In this document: in pieces, positions 20,401 through 27,084 of the stretch
Layout: each line of letters opens with the position of its first letter
Numbering within the stretch: position 1 is the stretch's first letter
NCBI GenBank assembly: GCA_020636005.1
Contig: JACJYR010000011.1
Span: 1 to 64,000, forward strand
DNA from: Lewinellaceae bacterium
GTDB lineage: Bacteria > Bacteroidota > Bacteroidia > Chitinophagales > Saprospiraceae
Direction: 5' to 3'
DNA length: 64,000 nucleotides
Translations under genes and position numbers: made by a program
The notes under the pieces: model-generated
Databases searched by the model: none
Told to the model about the DNA's origin: nothing
The model's input: only the letters and a program-made list of their open reading frames with translations

Positions 20401-22831
20401 GGGTTGGAACAGATGGATCAATGTGCAGGAAGGTGGCATCGCTGCCCGTTGTACTCAGGAAGGAAGGGTTCTCCGTGACAGAAACTGTCTCCCTGGGCGC
20501 AACGAGTGTTTTGAAATCACTCAACATTTGTTGTGCCGCTGAACCATCATAGAAAATAGGGTTGGTAGCCGAAGGTGTCCCGGCATAGAACAGGTTGTTG
20601 TTGGAAGCAGTGTTGTAGTTGGCCAGGGAGTTGGAAGAACGCTGATAAGCAGTGGCCAGCCCTGTCCCGTTCGGGGTGGAATTGTTGACGAGGATGTTGT
20701 TTTTCAGCGTCAGGTTGGCGGTCGTCGCTGTCGTCGATCCTGTTGCAAATAAAGCTGCCGTTCCAAAATTGGTGCCCGATGAAGTGGCACTCAAATAAAC
20801 GGTGTTGAAGGAAACGTTGATGCTGGTAGAAGTCGTAGTCGTTGTAATGTTGATACCTCTGACCGACGGGGAAGTGGCAGCCGAGGTATTGGCATTTGGT
20901 GCATTCAAATCACCGATCAGGTTGTTGTAAATGTTCGCAGTACCGGAAGAACCCAGCGAACCTTGCAGGATGCCGGATACTGTAGGTGTAGTAGCCGACG
21001 TACTTGTTATATTGTAGATTTTATTGTTGAAAACGGAAGGTGAACTGGATGCGTTGTGAATCCCAGCCACCGTTGTGCCGCCGGTAGTGATCGTATGGAC
21101 AAGGTTGTTTGACATGGTCCTGACACCGGTCGTTGTAAAGGAATAAATGCCATAAGTAGTGCCCGTTCCATTATGCGCCAGATTGCTCACCGTGTTGAAA
21201 TTGTAATTTTCATCAACGGAAGATGCAATGTTGTAAATGCCATACAAGGAACCTGATCCCGATGTTTTCAGGCATTTCAGGTTGTCAATGGTATTGTTGT
21301 TCACTGTGATGGTACCCGTAGCGACCTGGATGCCATACATGTTACTCGAAGAGCCCGTACCATCTATGCTCATGTTCTGGACCGTGTTGCCATTCACATT
21401 GACTGTCAAACCAGTAAGGCTCGAAGACACAAAAATACCGATGGTAGTGCCCCCGGAAGTACCTGTGCGGCTGACATTCTCCACTGTATTGTCGAGCGCA
21501 TTGATCGTCATGGCTGCATTGGTGCCAGTGATGTAGATTGGGTAGTTGCTACCTGAGCCACTCAAACCTGCCCCACTATAGGTCCACCCCGAGATGGTGT
21601 TGTCCTTGATGTTGAGCGTTGCTGGCGTTGCGCTGTTGTTGTAAATGCCATAAAACACGCCCGAAGTGGCAGTCAGGTAATCGCCGGTAAGCATGTTGTT
21701 GTTGATGTTGACCGTATTGCCGGCAGGTGTAGAACCAAAACCATTTTCGATAAAAGTAACTTGGCTCGTGGTAGCTCCACCATGGATGGTGATGTTGTTG
21801 AAATTGCAGTCCACACTGGCGCTGGTTGAGGAACTATTCAGAAAAATGCCCCTCAAAGTTGTCGCATGGTTTACCCCTGCCCCATCATTATTGTTGATGG
21901 TGTTGTAGGATACGTTCAGGCCCCATTGGTTGTTGGCAAAAATCCCAGTGGCGGGGCTGGAGGCTGCGCCGCCTCCAAAATTAAGCACTGAGTTCCCAGT
22001 GCTGAGCGCCGAACCACCTACGTCGTTGTCGGTATCGCCCAGATCAAAAGGAGATGTGGCAGCATAACCAATGAAAACTATCCCCGCATTGCAGTTTTGG
22101 ATGGTGTTCGAATAAAACTGGTTGAACGAGTTGGAGCCGCTGGCTGCGGTTACCGTTACTTGTCCGGTAGCGGTATTCAGCCCGTTGAGGACGGCAATTC
22201 CAGTGGAGCCGTTGTGGCCTGGAGCTGTCCAACTTGTATTCTGTATTCTGTTCAGGGTAATGGTGCAATTCTGGATGAGGTTGTGCTGGCACCCGTCCGA
22301 ATCGCTCGCTTTGAACAGGCCGTACCCGAATTCCATGACCTCAGCGGTGGTGGCATTGGCCCCGCTCTCTTGCAGGTCAATGCCATCAATGGTGACATAG
22401 TCACTTCCCACAAACACCCAAAAGCCGTCGGCGAGGACGGATGGGGTGGCGACGGTGCCCACATAAGATGTAAGCACTGGATTGGCCCCTGCCCCGCTCT
22501 TTTGAAAGACGATGGGATTGGCAGCGGTACCGGTTGCCGTCATTTCAATGCGGCCAGACAAAGTCTCCGTGTGGCCGGCTGCCACGTCGAATGTTACGCC
22601 GCCTGCTCCAACGCCCTGTGTGTTCAGGTCGGTGACTGCGGCAGCTACTGTTGCATAATCACCAGGAATGGTCTTCACGCCCGTTAATTGGGCCTGCGAT
22701 ACAAACGGGAGCAGCAGTGAGGCAATGACTAAAGAGGCCGCCATGATGTGCCACTTTAAAAAATTGCTGCCCGGTTGTTCTTGATCTTGCAACTTCGTTG
22801 CAAAAGATAAGAGGGTTCTAATTTTTTTCAT
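14474..22831 (-). CDS. Giant secreted parallel beta-helix protein with Ig-like/GEVED repeats, paralogue C
   Basis: A 2785-residue protein. A 30-residue pre-region precedes a signal peptide (MAASLVIASLLLPFVSQAQ). A first beta-helix (about 50-840) closes with STPDVGADEF, followed by a module with DASGV and YYIVAQD motifs. A second beta-helix (about 970-1475) closes with DIGADEF. Five alternating pairs follow (about 1480-2715): an Ig-like unit (TYQWQSSPDNVTYTDITGET, WYQC) and a GEVED domain (IDYNQNGDYTDAGE ... GETEDY). The C-terminal domain (about 2725-2785, TYEASMDITSDG, ending CTP) is the one seen in paralogue B. The N-terminal half is homologous to A and B, while the C-terminal repeats are unrelated to those of B, so the family looks modular. 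An extracellular structural or adhesive role is inferred. An exact TAnnTTTG box lies about 560 bp upstream. Confidence 0.88.
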   Translation of the reverse strand: MKKIRTLLSFATKLQDQEQPGSNFLKWHIMAASLVIASLLLPFVSQAQLTGVKTIPGDYATVAAAVTDLNTQGVGAGGVTFDVAAGHTETLSGRIEMTATGTAANPIVFQKSGAGANPVLTSYVGTVATPSVLADGFWVFVGSDYVTIDGIDLQESGANATTAEVMEFGYGLFKASDSDGCQHNLIQNCTITLNRIQNTSWTAPGHNGSTGIAVLNGLNTATGQVTVTAASGSNSFNQFYSNTIQNCNAGIVFIGYAATSPFDLGDTDNDVGGSALSTGNSVLNFGGGAASSPATGIFANNQWGLNVSYNTINNNDGAGVNHATTLRGIFLNSSSTSASVDCNFNNITIHGGATTSQVTFIENGFGSTPAGNTVNINNNMLTGDYLTATSGVFYGIYNNSATPATLNIKDNTISGWTYSGAGLSGSGSNYPIYITGTNAAMTINALDNTVENVSRTGTSGGTTIGIFVSSSLTGLTVNVNGNTVQNMSIDGTGSSSNMYGIQVATGTITVNNNTIDNLKCLKTSGSGSLYGIYNIASSVDENYNFNTVSNLAHNGTGTTYGIYSFTTTGVRTMSNNLVHTITTGGTTVAGIHNASSSPSVFNNKIYNITSTSATTPTVSGILQGSLGSSGTANIYNNLIGDLNAPNANTSAATSPSVRGINITTTTTSTSINVSFNTVYLSATSSGTNFGTAALFATGSTTATTANLTLKNNILVNNSTPNGTGLATAYQRSSNSLANYNTASNNNLFYAGTPSATNPIFYDGSAAQQMLSDFKTLVAPRETVSVTENPSFLSTTGSDATFLHIDPSVPTQLESGGMTVAGIADDYDGDTRNVSTPDVGADEFTGIAIDINPPNIVYTPLDNSCTPGSRMLVATITDASGVPTAGVGLPVCYWSINAPGGPFTAATATSLGSDQYEFTIGAGSVNGDVIHYYIVAQDNAGTPNVGASPPTGAGGFSANPPAAGTPPTTPSSYTNLASLSGTYTVGAAGDYATLTAAVADYNSKCVNGAVVFELLDADYSTNETFPIVINSNPSASMANTLTIRPASAVTATITEAVSPGSIIKLNGADYVIIDGSNNGSSSRDLTISNTTTSTSGNAVLWLSSPATGNGSNNNTVKNCIIEGNSSTTTYSGAYVGGNATISITAAGTELNNNNTFDNNLFRKTQYGLALFGFAANSPDQNNVVSNNNFGTAVAGEGFSLLAINADRQDGLVVAGNEVQNVANATNTSSTPFGGIRLLDFKNGLCYNNYIHDLSYTGSSTPKIYGIAVTSTTYTTVGNPSNAQVYNNMVSNITSTGISGVWNMTGILASAGYGDKYYYNSVHLSGQLNNSSSGLSAAFANGDGNIGSACTNIDVRNNIFNVTGSSLGGNVWAYYTTATTLAGSTLDYNLLRCAGTGATNNTGRFNGTNYTTLAAWQAATSMDANSLDIEPIFVSMSDLHLATANNPLLDGAGTPIAGVTLDIDGDTRDASTPDIGADEFTSTAAPCAGTPDPGNTLTTANPVCPNENFTLSLSNSPLPGTGFTYQWQSSPDNVTYTDITGETNPTLTTSQTAATWYQCMVTCTNSSMMAPSTPLEETMNPVYQCYCASNATNTADTKIDSVFFNTIVAGSLASTCETYTDNTALNTSVDLGSTYDLRIRNGSCSGNHYGAYVAAYIDYNQNGDYTDAGELVYSFGPTTGLNTIPIGNVTIPGSATLGTTGMRIVFTEGSSVPPPCGTYSYGETEDYLVTIAMGTNCTGTPDPGNTVSSANPACSGANFTLSLANSPLPGSGLTYQWQSSPDNVTYTDITGETNPSLTTSQAAATWYQCVVTCTNSGMMATSTPLEVMLNPDACQCGAFCTASSTTAGCTGDEFISNVTFVTINNSSVCSDDADGYTDYTNLGTTISTGSTYTLNVTNGAGFSGDQCRAWFDWNANGDFTDAGEEFILTSGNNLDWTVDVLVPGGATLGTTRMRVRVTYTTGMAPCGVASFGETEDYCVTIEAGSSCTGTPDPGNTVSSANPVCSGANFTLSLANSPLPGLGLTYQWQSSPDNVTYTDITGETNATLTTSQAAATWYQCVVTCTSSGMMATSTPVEVLMNTNPCECAAYCIPASTGTSCITNVTFNGINNTTAGCSPGNYSLESATTNVEAGATYALSVTTDNSFNAIVSVWIDYNQDGTFDASEWAQVYTNAMTGTINITIPAAATTGLTRMRIRSRNTGSPNGSGDACTSFGSGEAEDYCITIDPSTACTGTPAAGTITASANPVCSGANFTLTLMGASSGADITYQWQSSPDNVTYTDITGETNLTLTTSQTAATWYQCVVTCTSSGMMANSTPVEVLMNTNPCECAAYCIPASTGDACITNVTFNGINNTTAGCSPGNYSLESATTNVVAGATYALSVTTDNSFNAIVSVWIDYNQDGTFDASEWAQVYTNAMTGTINITIPAAATTGLTRMRIRSRIEFNTNGSGDACTSFGSGEAEDYCITIDPAVACTGTPAAGTTTASANPVCPGSSFNLTLMGASSGADITYQWQSSPDNVTYTDITGETNPTLTTSQAAATWYQCVVTCTSSGMMAASTPLEVTMAPFYQCYCASNADFAGDTKIDSVFFNTIVAGSLPTTCETYTDNTAFNTTVNQGSTYDLRIRNGSCSGNHYDAWVAVYIDYNQNGDYTDAGELVYSFGPTTGLNTIPMGNVTIPGSATLGTTGMRIVFTEGSSVPPPCGTYSYGETEDYLVTIVGPACPPTLAVNSNPIADGTYEASMDITSDGTVPNGGNVVFGAFNSIELQANFEVVLGAVFEIVLTGCTP
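14690..18390 (-). repeat. Five near-identical Ig-like/GEVED coding repeats, about 0.73 kb each
   Basis: The ITGET-encoding segment (GTCGGTATAGGTCACATTGT on the plus strand) recurs five times near 15265, 15995, 16725, 17475 and 18225. GEVED units 3 and 4 are almost identical in DNA with an offset of about 729 bp, and units 1 and 5 are also near-identical. This marks recent intragenic duplication or conversion. Confidence 0.8.
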
Positions 22832-23728
22832 GTTGAGAATTTAATGAGTGTTTTAATGGATTAGAGTTTCATTCTTTTTTTCAAAAGGAGTATCCAAAAA
22901 GAAAAAGAATAGCCAACACAGAGCCATTAGCCATGGCCGTGGTGATGGTAAAACTTGTAAGTATTATAGGTCAGTTAGCTGTGATGGTTTAAATGGGGGG
23001 GACAGCGTACTACTTCCTGCATTCAGCCAGTGGTTACACATTATTAGTAAGTGGTTGGCAGAATGTTCAACAGCTGTCTAAAGGGCACTAATTCTTCTGT
23101 GGCAACGATTGGAAGTTTTGATTCAATTGGATATGTGGCTGGAATAGTAGCAAGTGCTTTGTTCTACGTTTGCGGGATGCCCAAAATTTTAAGTCAACGG
23201 GATCCACATTTTCTTTCCGGCGACCACCCATGACATTTTTTTGAATTTAAAAGAAGAAAAAACACCAGATGGAGGCCGAGGCTTCACCGCTGGTTTTTGT
23301 TCTGAAAAGTTATCAATCAGGATGCTCAATCAAACCAACTTTTGAAATGGGGATTTGATTTACTTGGCCATACCAAGCCTGAACACAGGGAACAAAGTTA
23401 AAAAAAGATTAAAAACAACTAAGAATATTAGGAAAAAATTAAAAAACAGCATTTTTTAATCTGGGTAATTATTCGTTTGCAAAAAAAAGCTTCTTTAAAA
23501 GGCTCCTGTCCAATTCGGTACTTTTTTTGCTATTATCCTGCATCCCCTGAGAATTTTCTGCATTTTTGCCTCAGCACCGCAAACCCTTCTCGTTAGTTCC
23601 CTTATTTTATACTTCTTACCGTTGGCTTTTGGCCATTGGTTACCGGCTTTCAGCCAACAGCAAAAGGCAAGTAACCAATAGCTTACCACGATAGCTGGCG
23701 GCGTGGGCTATAAAACAATATTTCAGGT
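22832..23728. other. 0.9-kb spacer between divergent units (paralogue C and the DUF1800 gene)
   Basis: No supported gene. It holds segments similar to the spacers upstream of paralogues A (about 23119-23225) and B (about 23250-23320). An AT-rich run with ATTAAAAA units lies at about 23398-23455, with a possible promoter at 23393-23418. A 9-bp inverted repeat (ATTGGTTAC ... GTAACCAAT) falls near 23635-23680. Confidence 0.55.
23393..23418 (-). promoter_or_regulatory. Possible Bacteroidota-type promoter for beta-helix paralogue C
   Basis: On the minus strand TAACTTTG (23400-23393) is an exact match to the TAnnTTTG -7 element, with TTG at 23418-23416. The 15-nt spacing is shorter than usual. If real, the transcript would carry an unusually long leader of about 550 nt. 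Confidence 0.3.
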
Positions 23729-25528
23729 ATGAACACCCATAGCTTATGTATCAGCAGATGGCTTGTCCTGCTGGCCATTGCCTGCCCTGGTTGGTTGGCA
23801 GCACAGGCGCCCGTCATCCTCGGAAAAGGCAACACCGGCGGCATGTCCGTCATCACCAGCAGCGGGCAGGACAGCACCAGCGGCTTCAAGACCGTTGATG
23901 GGCTGGGTTTTTTGCCCAACGAAATTGCCGCCTCCCGCTTCCTCGCCCAGGCCACCCTGGGGGCCGACTTTGAATCCATCATGGCCATGTCGCAGATGAG
24001 CTTCGCCGAATGGCTCGACTCGCAATTCATGGCCCCAAAGGCGATAGGCATTTTGCAATACACGCAGGATATTACCGCCGAGGCAGTGGACTCCACCTTC
24101 GCCATGGGCGGCAACCCGAACAATATCCAACCCCAATTGTGGTTTTGGCACTCGGCCTGGTGGCAGTACATCATGTCCTCGCCCGATGTGCTGCGGGCAC
24201 GGGTAGGGCTGGCCCTCAGCGAAATCTTTGTGGTATCGGAACTGCCGGAACTGGACGAGGTGCCGCTCGCCCTCGCCGACTACTACGACATGCTGCTCGA
24301 CAATGCCTTCGGCAACTTCAGGGATTTGCTGGAAGAGGTGACCTACCATCCCGCCATGGGCATCTACCTCACCCACATGAACAACCCCAAATCGGACTCC
24401 ACGCTCAACCGCTTCCCCGACGAAAACTACGCCCGAGAGGTCATGCAGCTCTTTACCATCGGCCTTTATAAGCTCAACGACGACGGCTCCCGCCAACTCG
24501 ACTCGCTGGGCAACCCCATCCCCACCTACGACAACGAGGACATCCAGGAATTCGCCAAAATATACACCGGGCTGACCTGGGGCGATGCCTTTGCCTTTGG
24601 CCAGAACCCGCTCAGCGAACTCAGCTACACCCTGCCCATGCAGATGAAAAATGCCTGGCACCAGCCAGGCACCAAGACCCTGCTCAACGGCGTGGTAGTG
24701 CCCAACCGCAACCCCGTCAATGGGAACGCCGACATCCACGATGCCCTCGACAACCTCTTCAACCACCCGAACGTGGGGCCTTTTATCGGCAGGCAGCTTA
24801 TCCAACGGCTGATAACCTCCAACCCTTCGCCTGCATACGTCGGCAGGGTGGCGGCGGCTTTCAACAACAACGGCCAGGGAGTAAGGGGCGACATGAAGGC
24901 TGTCATCCGGGCGATTCTACTCGACCCGGAGGCACGGGATTGCGCGCTGGTCTATGACCCTTACCGCGGGATGCTGCGCGAGCCTATCACCCGTTGGACA
25001 CACCTTTGCCGGGCTTTCAACGCCTTTAGCCAAAGGGGAGTTTACCGCAACGACATGGACGATTTTTACCAAAACACCTTCCAGCGCCCGCTCGGCTCGC
25101 CGAGCGTGTTCAATTTTTTCTCGCCGGAATACGTGCCCATCGGGCCGATTGACAGCGCCGGCCTGGTAGCCCCGGAATTCCAGATCACCAACTCCGTGAC
25201 CATCGTCGGCTACGCCAACCGGCTGCACACCTGGATCATGAACCAAAACCAGGTGATGGAATACCGGGACATTTTTAGCGGCGAATGGAACAACGACAAG
25301 TACGTGAACCTCGACCTGGCCGACGAGATGCAGTTGGACGAAACGGCAGATGTGGACGAGTTGCTGGAACGCCTCAACCTCATCCTCTTTCATGGCCAGA
25401 TGACCTGGGATACCCGCGACCGCATCCGGGCAGCGCTCGTGCAGGTGCCCGACGACGATTTCGAGATCCGTATCAGGATAGGCATTTTCCTGTCCATGAT
25501 TTCCCCCGATTATTTGATTTTCCGGTAA
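23729..25528 (+). CDS. DUF1800 family secreted protein
   Basis: A 599-residue protein with a signal peptide (WLVLLAIACPGWLAAQ). It matches the DUF1800 family over its length: ASRFLAQATLG with AEWLDSQF near the N-terminus (about 70-105), NYAREVMQLFTIGLY (about 230-245), DIQEFAKIYTGLTW, then PFIGRQLIQRLITSNPS with RGDMKAVIRAILLDPEAR, and GSPSVFNFFSPEY near the C-terminus. The family's biochemical function is unknown. It is typically encoded directly before a DUF1501 protein, as here (81 bp gap), so the two probably act together in the envelope or outside the cell. It is first in a three-gene same-strand cluster. The ATG choice is supported by the signal peptide. Confidence 0.92.
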   Translation: MNTHSLCISRWLVLLAIACPGWLAAQAPVILGKGNTGGMSVITSSGQDSTSGFKTVDGLGFLPNEIAASRFLAQATLGADFESIMAMSQMSFAEWLDSQFMAPKAIGILQYTQDITAEAVDSTFAMGGNPNNIQPQLWFWHSAWWQYIMSSPDVLRARVGLALSEIFVVSELPELDEVPLALADYYDMLLDNAFGNFRDLLEEVTYHPAMGIYLTHMNNPKSDSTLNRFPDENYAREVMQLFTIGLYKLNDDGSRQLDSLGNPIPTYDNEDIQEFAKIYTGLTWGDAFAFGQNPLSELSYTLPMQMKNAWHQPGTKTLLNGVVVPNRNPVNGNADIHDALDNLFNHPNVGPFIGRQLIQRLITSNPSPAYVGRVAAAFNNNGQGVRGDMKAVIRAILLDPEARDCALVYDPYRGMLREPITRWTHLCRAFNAFSQRGVYRNDMDDFYQNTFQRPLGSPSVFNFFSPEYVPIGPIDSAGLVAPEFQITNSVTIVGYANRLHTWIMNQNQVMEYRDIFSGEWNNDKYVNLDLADEMQLDETADVDELLERLNLILFHGQMTWDTRDRIRAALVQVPDDDFEIRIRIGIFLSMISPDYLIFR

Positions 25529-25609
25529 TAACCGCTCCCATAATTTTCCTGGCCCCAAATTGAACTTAAAAACTTAAAAACTTAAAAACACACAAAACCG
25601 CCGAACGAT

Positions 25610-27022
25610 ATGACTAAAATTTCACGCCGAAAATTCCTCCGGCAAGCGGGCTGTGCAGGCATGGGCTCTGCCACCTTTTTGTCCTCGTTCAACAGCCTCT
25701 CGCTCATCAACAAGCTGATCGGCACCTCGCTCACCCCCCCCACGGACTACAAGGCGCTGGTGTGCGTGCTGCTGGCTGGCGGCAACGACTCCTTCAACAT
25801 GCTCGTGCCGCGCGGCACCGGCGAATACGACGAATACGCCGCCACCCGCGCCGACCTCGCCCTGCCGAAGGCCAGCCTCCTGCCCCTGAACCCCATCACC
25901 TACACGGAAAAGCTACTGGGCGCCCATCCTAGCATGGGCGGCGTACAGCAAATGTTCGAGGCCGGGAAACTGGCCTACGTGGCCAATGTGGGCACGCTGG
26001 TGGAGCCTATCCCCAATGCCACGGCCTATTTCAACAACACCGTACAGCGCCCGCTCGGCCTGTACTCCCATTCCGACCAGATACAGCAATGGCAGACCTC
26101 CATACCGCAAAGCCGCGAAGCAGTCGGTTGGGGCGGCCGCATGGCAGACATCCTGCAAAGCCAGAATGTCAACCAGAACATTTCGATGAACATCTCCCTG
26201 TCGGGCCGCAACGTCTTCCAGTCGGGCAACACCGTGCTGGAATACTCCATCAGCAACCAGGGCGACGGCGTGCAGGGCATCGTGCCGGCCGTGCCGACCT
26301 GGTACTCCAACAGTGGCTTTCTGAACCGCCTGCGCGACGACGCCATCCAGGACATGGCTTCGGAAATTTACGCCAATGTGTTCCAGCAAACCCTGGGCGG
26401 CCTTACCACCCAAACCCTCGACACCTTCGAGGCTTTCAAGGATGCTGTCAGTACGGTACAGTTGAACACGGTCTTTTCCACGCACTACCTCTCCCAAAAC
26501 ATGCGGATGGTGGCCCGCGTCATCGCCGCACGGGAAGCGCTGGGCATGTGCCGCCAAACCTTTTTTATGACCTTCGGCGGTTGGGACCACCACAATGAGG
26601 TGATTGAAAACCAAGAGTACATGCTCGGCGTACTGAGCACTGCTATCAGCCAATTGTTCAGCGGCCTGCAGGAAATCGGCATGGAGGACAAGGTGACCCT
26701 GTTCACCATCTCCGACTTTGCCCGCACGCTCACGAGCAACGGCAACGGCTCCGACCATGCCTGGGGCGGCAACGCCATCGTGGCGGGCGGGGCCGTGAAC
26801 GGGAAAGACATCTACGGCTCTTTCCCCGACCTCTACCTCGACAACAACCCGCTCGTGGTGAGCCAGCGCGGCAACCTGATACCGACCACTTCCACCGATG
26901 AATACTTTGCGGAACTGGCGCTTTGGTTCGGTGTTTCGCCCAACGACCTGCACCTGATTTTGCCCAACATTGCCCAGTTCTACGATGTCAATTCAGGCGT
27001 AAACCCATTGGGCTTTTTATAA
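25610..27022 (+). CDS. DUF1501 family protein with twin-arginine signal
   Basis: A 470-residue protein. The N-terminus SRRKFLRQAGCAGMG is a twin-arginine (Tat) export signal, implying folded export to the periplasm. DUF1501 landmarks are clear: VLLAGGNDSFNMLVPRG (about 55-72), HSDQIQQWQTS, FMTFGGWDHHNEV (about 320) and ISDFARTLTSNGNGSDHAWGG (about 365-385) followed by AIVAGGAVNG. The His/Asp-rich motifs resemble the alkaline-phosphatase-like fold proposed for sulfatase-related families. Activity is not established. It is probably cotranscribed with the DUF1800 gene. The 81-bp gap before it holds a short AACTTAAAA tandem repeat (25562-25588). Confidence 0.92.
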   Translation: MTKISRRKFLRQAGCAGMGSATFLSSFNSLSLINKLIGTSLTPPTDYKALVCVLLAGGNDSFNMLVPRGTGEYDEYAATRADLALPKASLLPLNPITYTEKLLGAHPSMGGVQQMFEAGKLAYVANVGTLVEPIPNATAYFNNTVQRPLGLYSHSDQIQQWQTSIPQSREAVGWGGRMADILQSQNVNQNISMNISLSGRNVFQSGNTVLEYSISNQGDGVQGIVPAVPTWYSNSGFLNRLRDDAIQDMASEIYANVFQQTLGGLTTQTLDTFEAFKDAVSTVQLNTVFSTHYLSQNMRMVARVIAAREALGMCRQTFFMTFGGWDHHNEVIENQEYMLGVLSTAISQLFSGLQEIGMEDKVTLFTISDFARTLTSNGNGSDHAWGGNAIVAGGAVNGKDIYGSFPDLYLDNNPLVVSQRGNLIPTTSTDEYFAELALWFGVSPNDLHLILPNIAQFYDVNSGVNPLGFL

Positions 27023-27084
27023 AACCCCATATCGTATCCCCAGGAGGCCAACAACCAATAGCCAACTGCTAAATCGAAGTGCTC

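Noticed and set aside
23744..24805. 353-codon minus-strand frame opposite the DUF1800 gene
   Set aside because: Fully inside a clear DUF1800 coding region. Composition is typical of an antisense shadow (Val/His/Glu/Gly-rich), with no recognisable motif.
25913..26953. 346-codon minus-strand frame opposite the DUF1501 gene
   Set aside because: Lies within the DUF1501 gene, whose motifs are unmistakable; the antisense frame has no family features.
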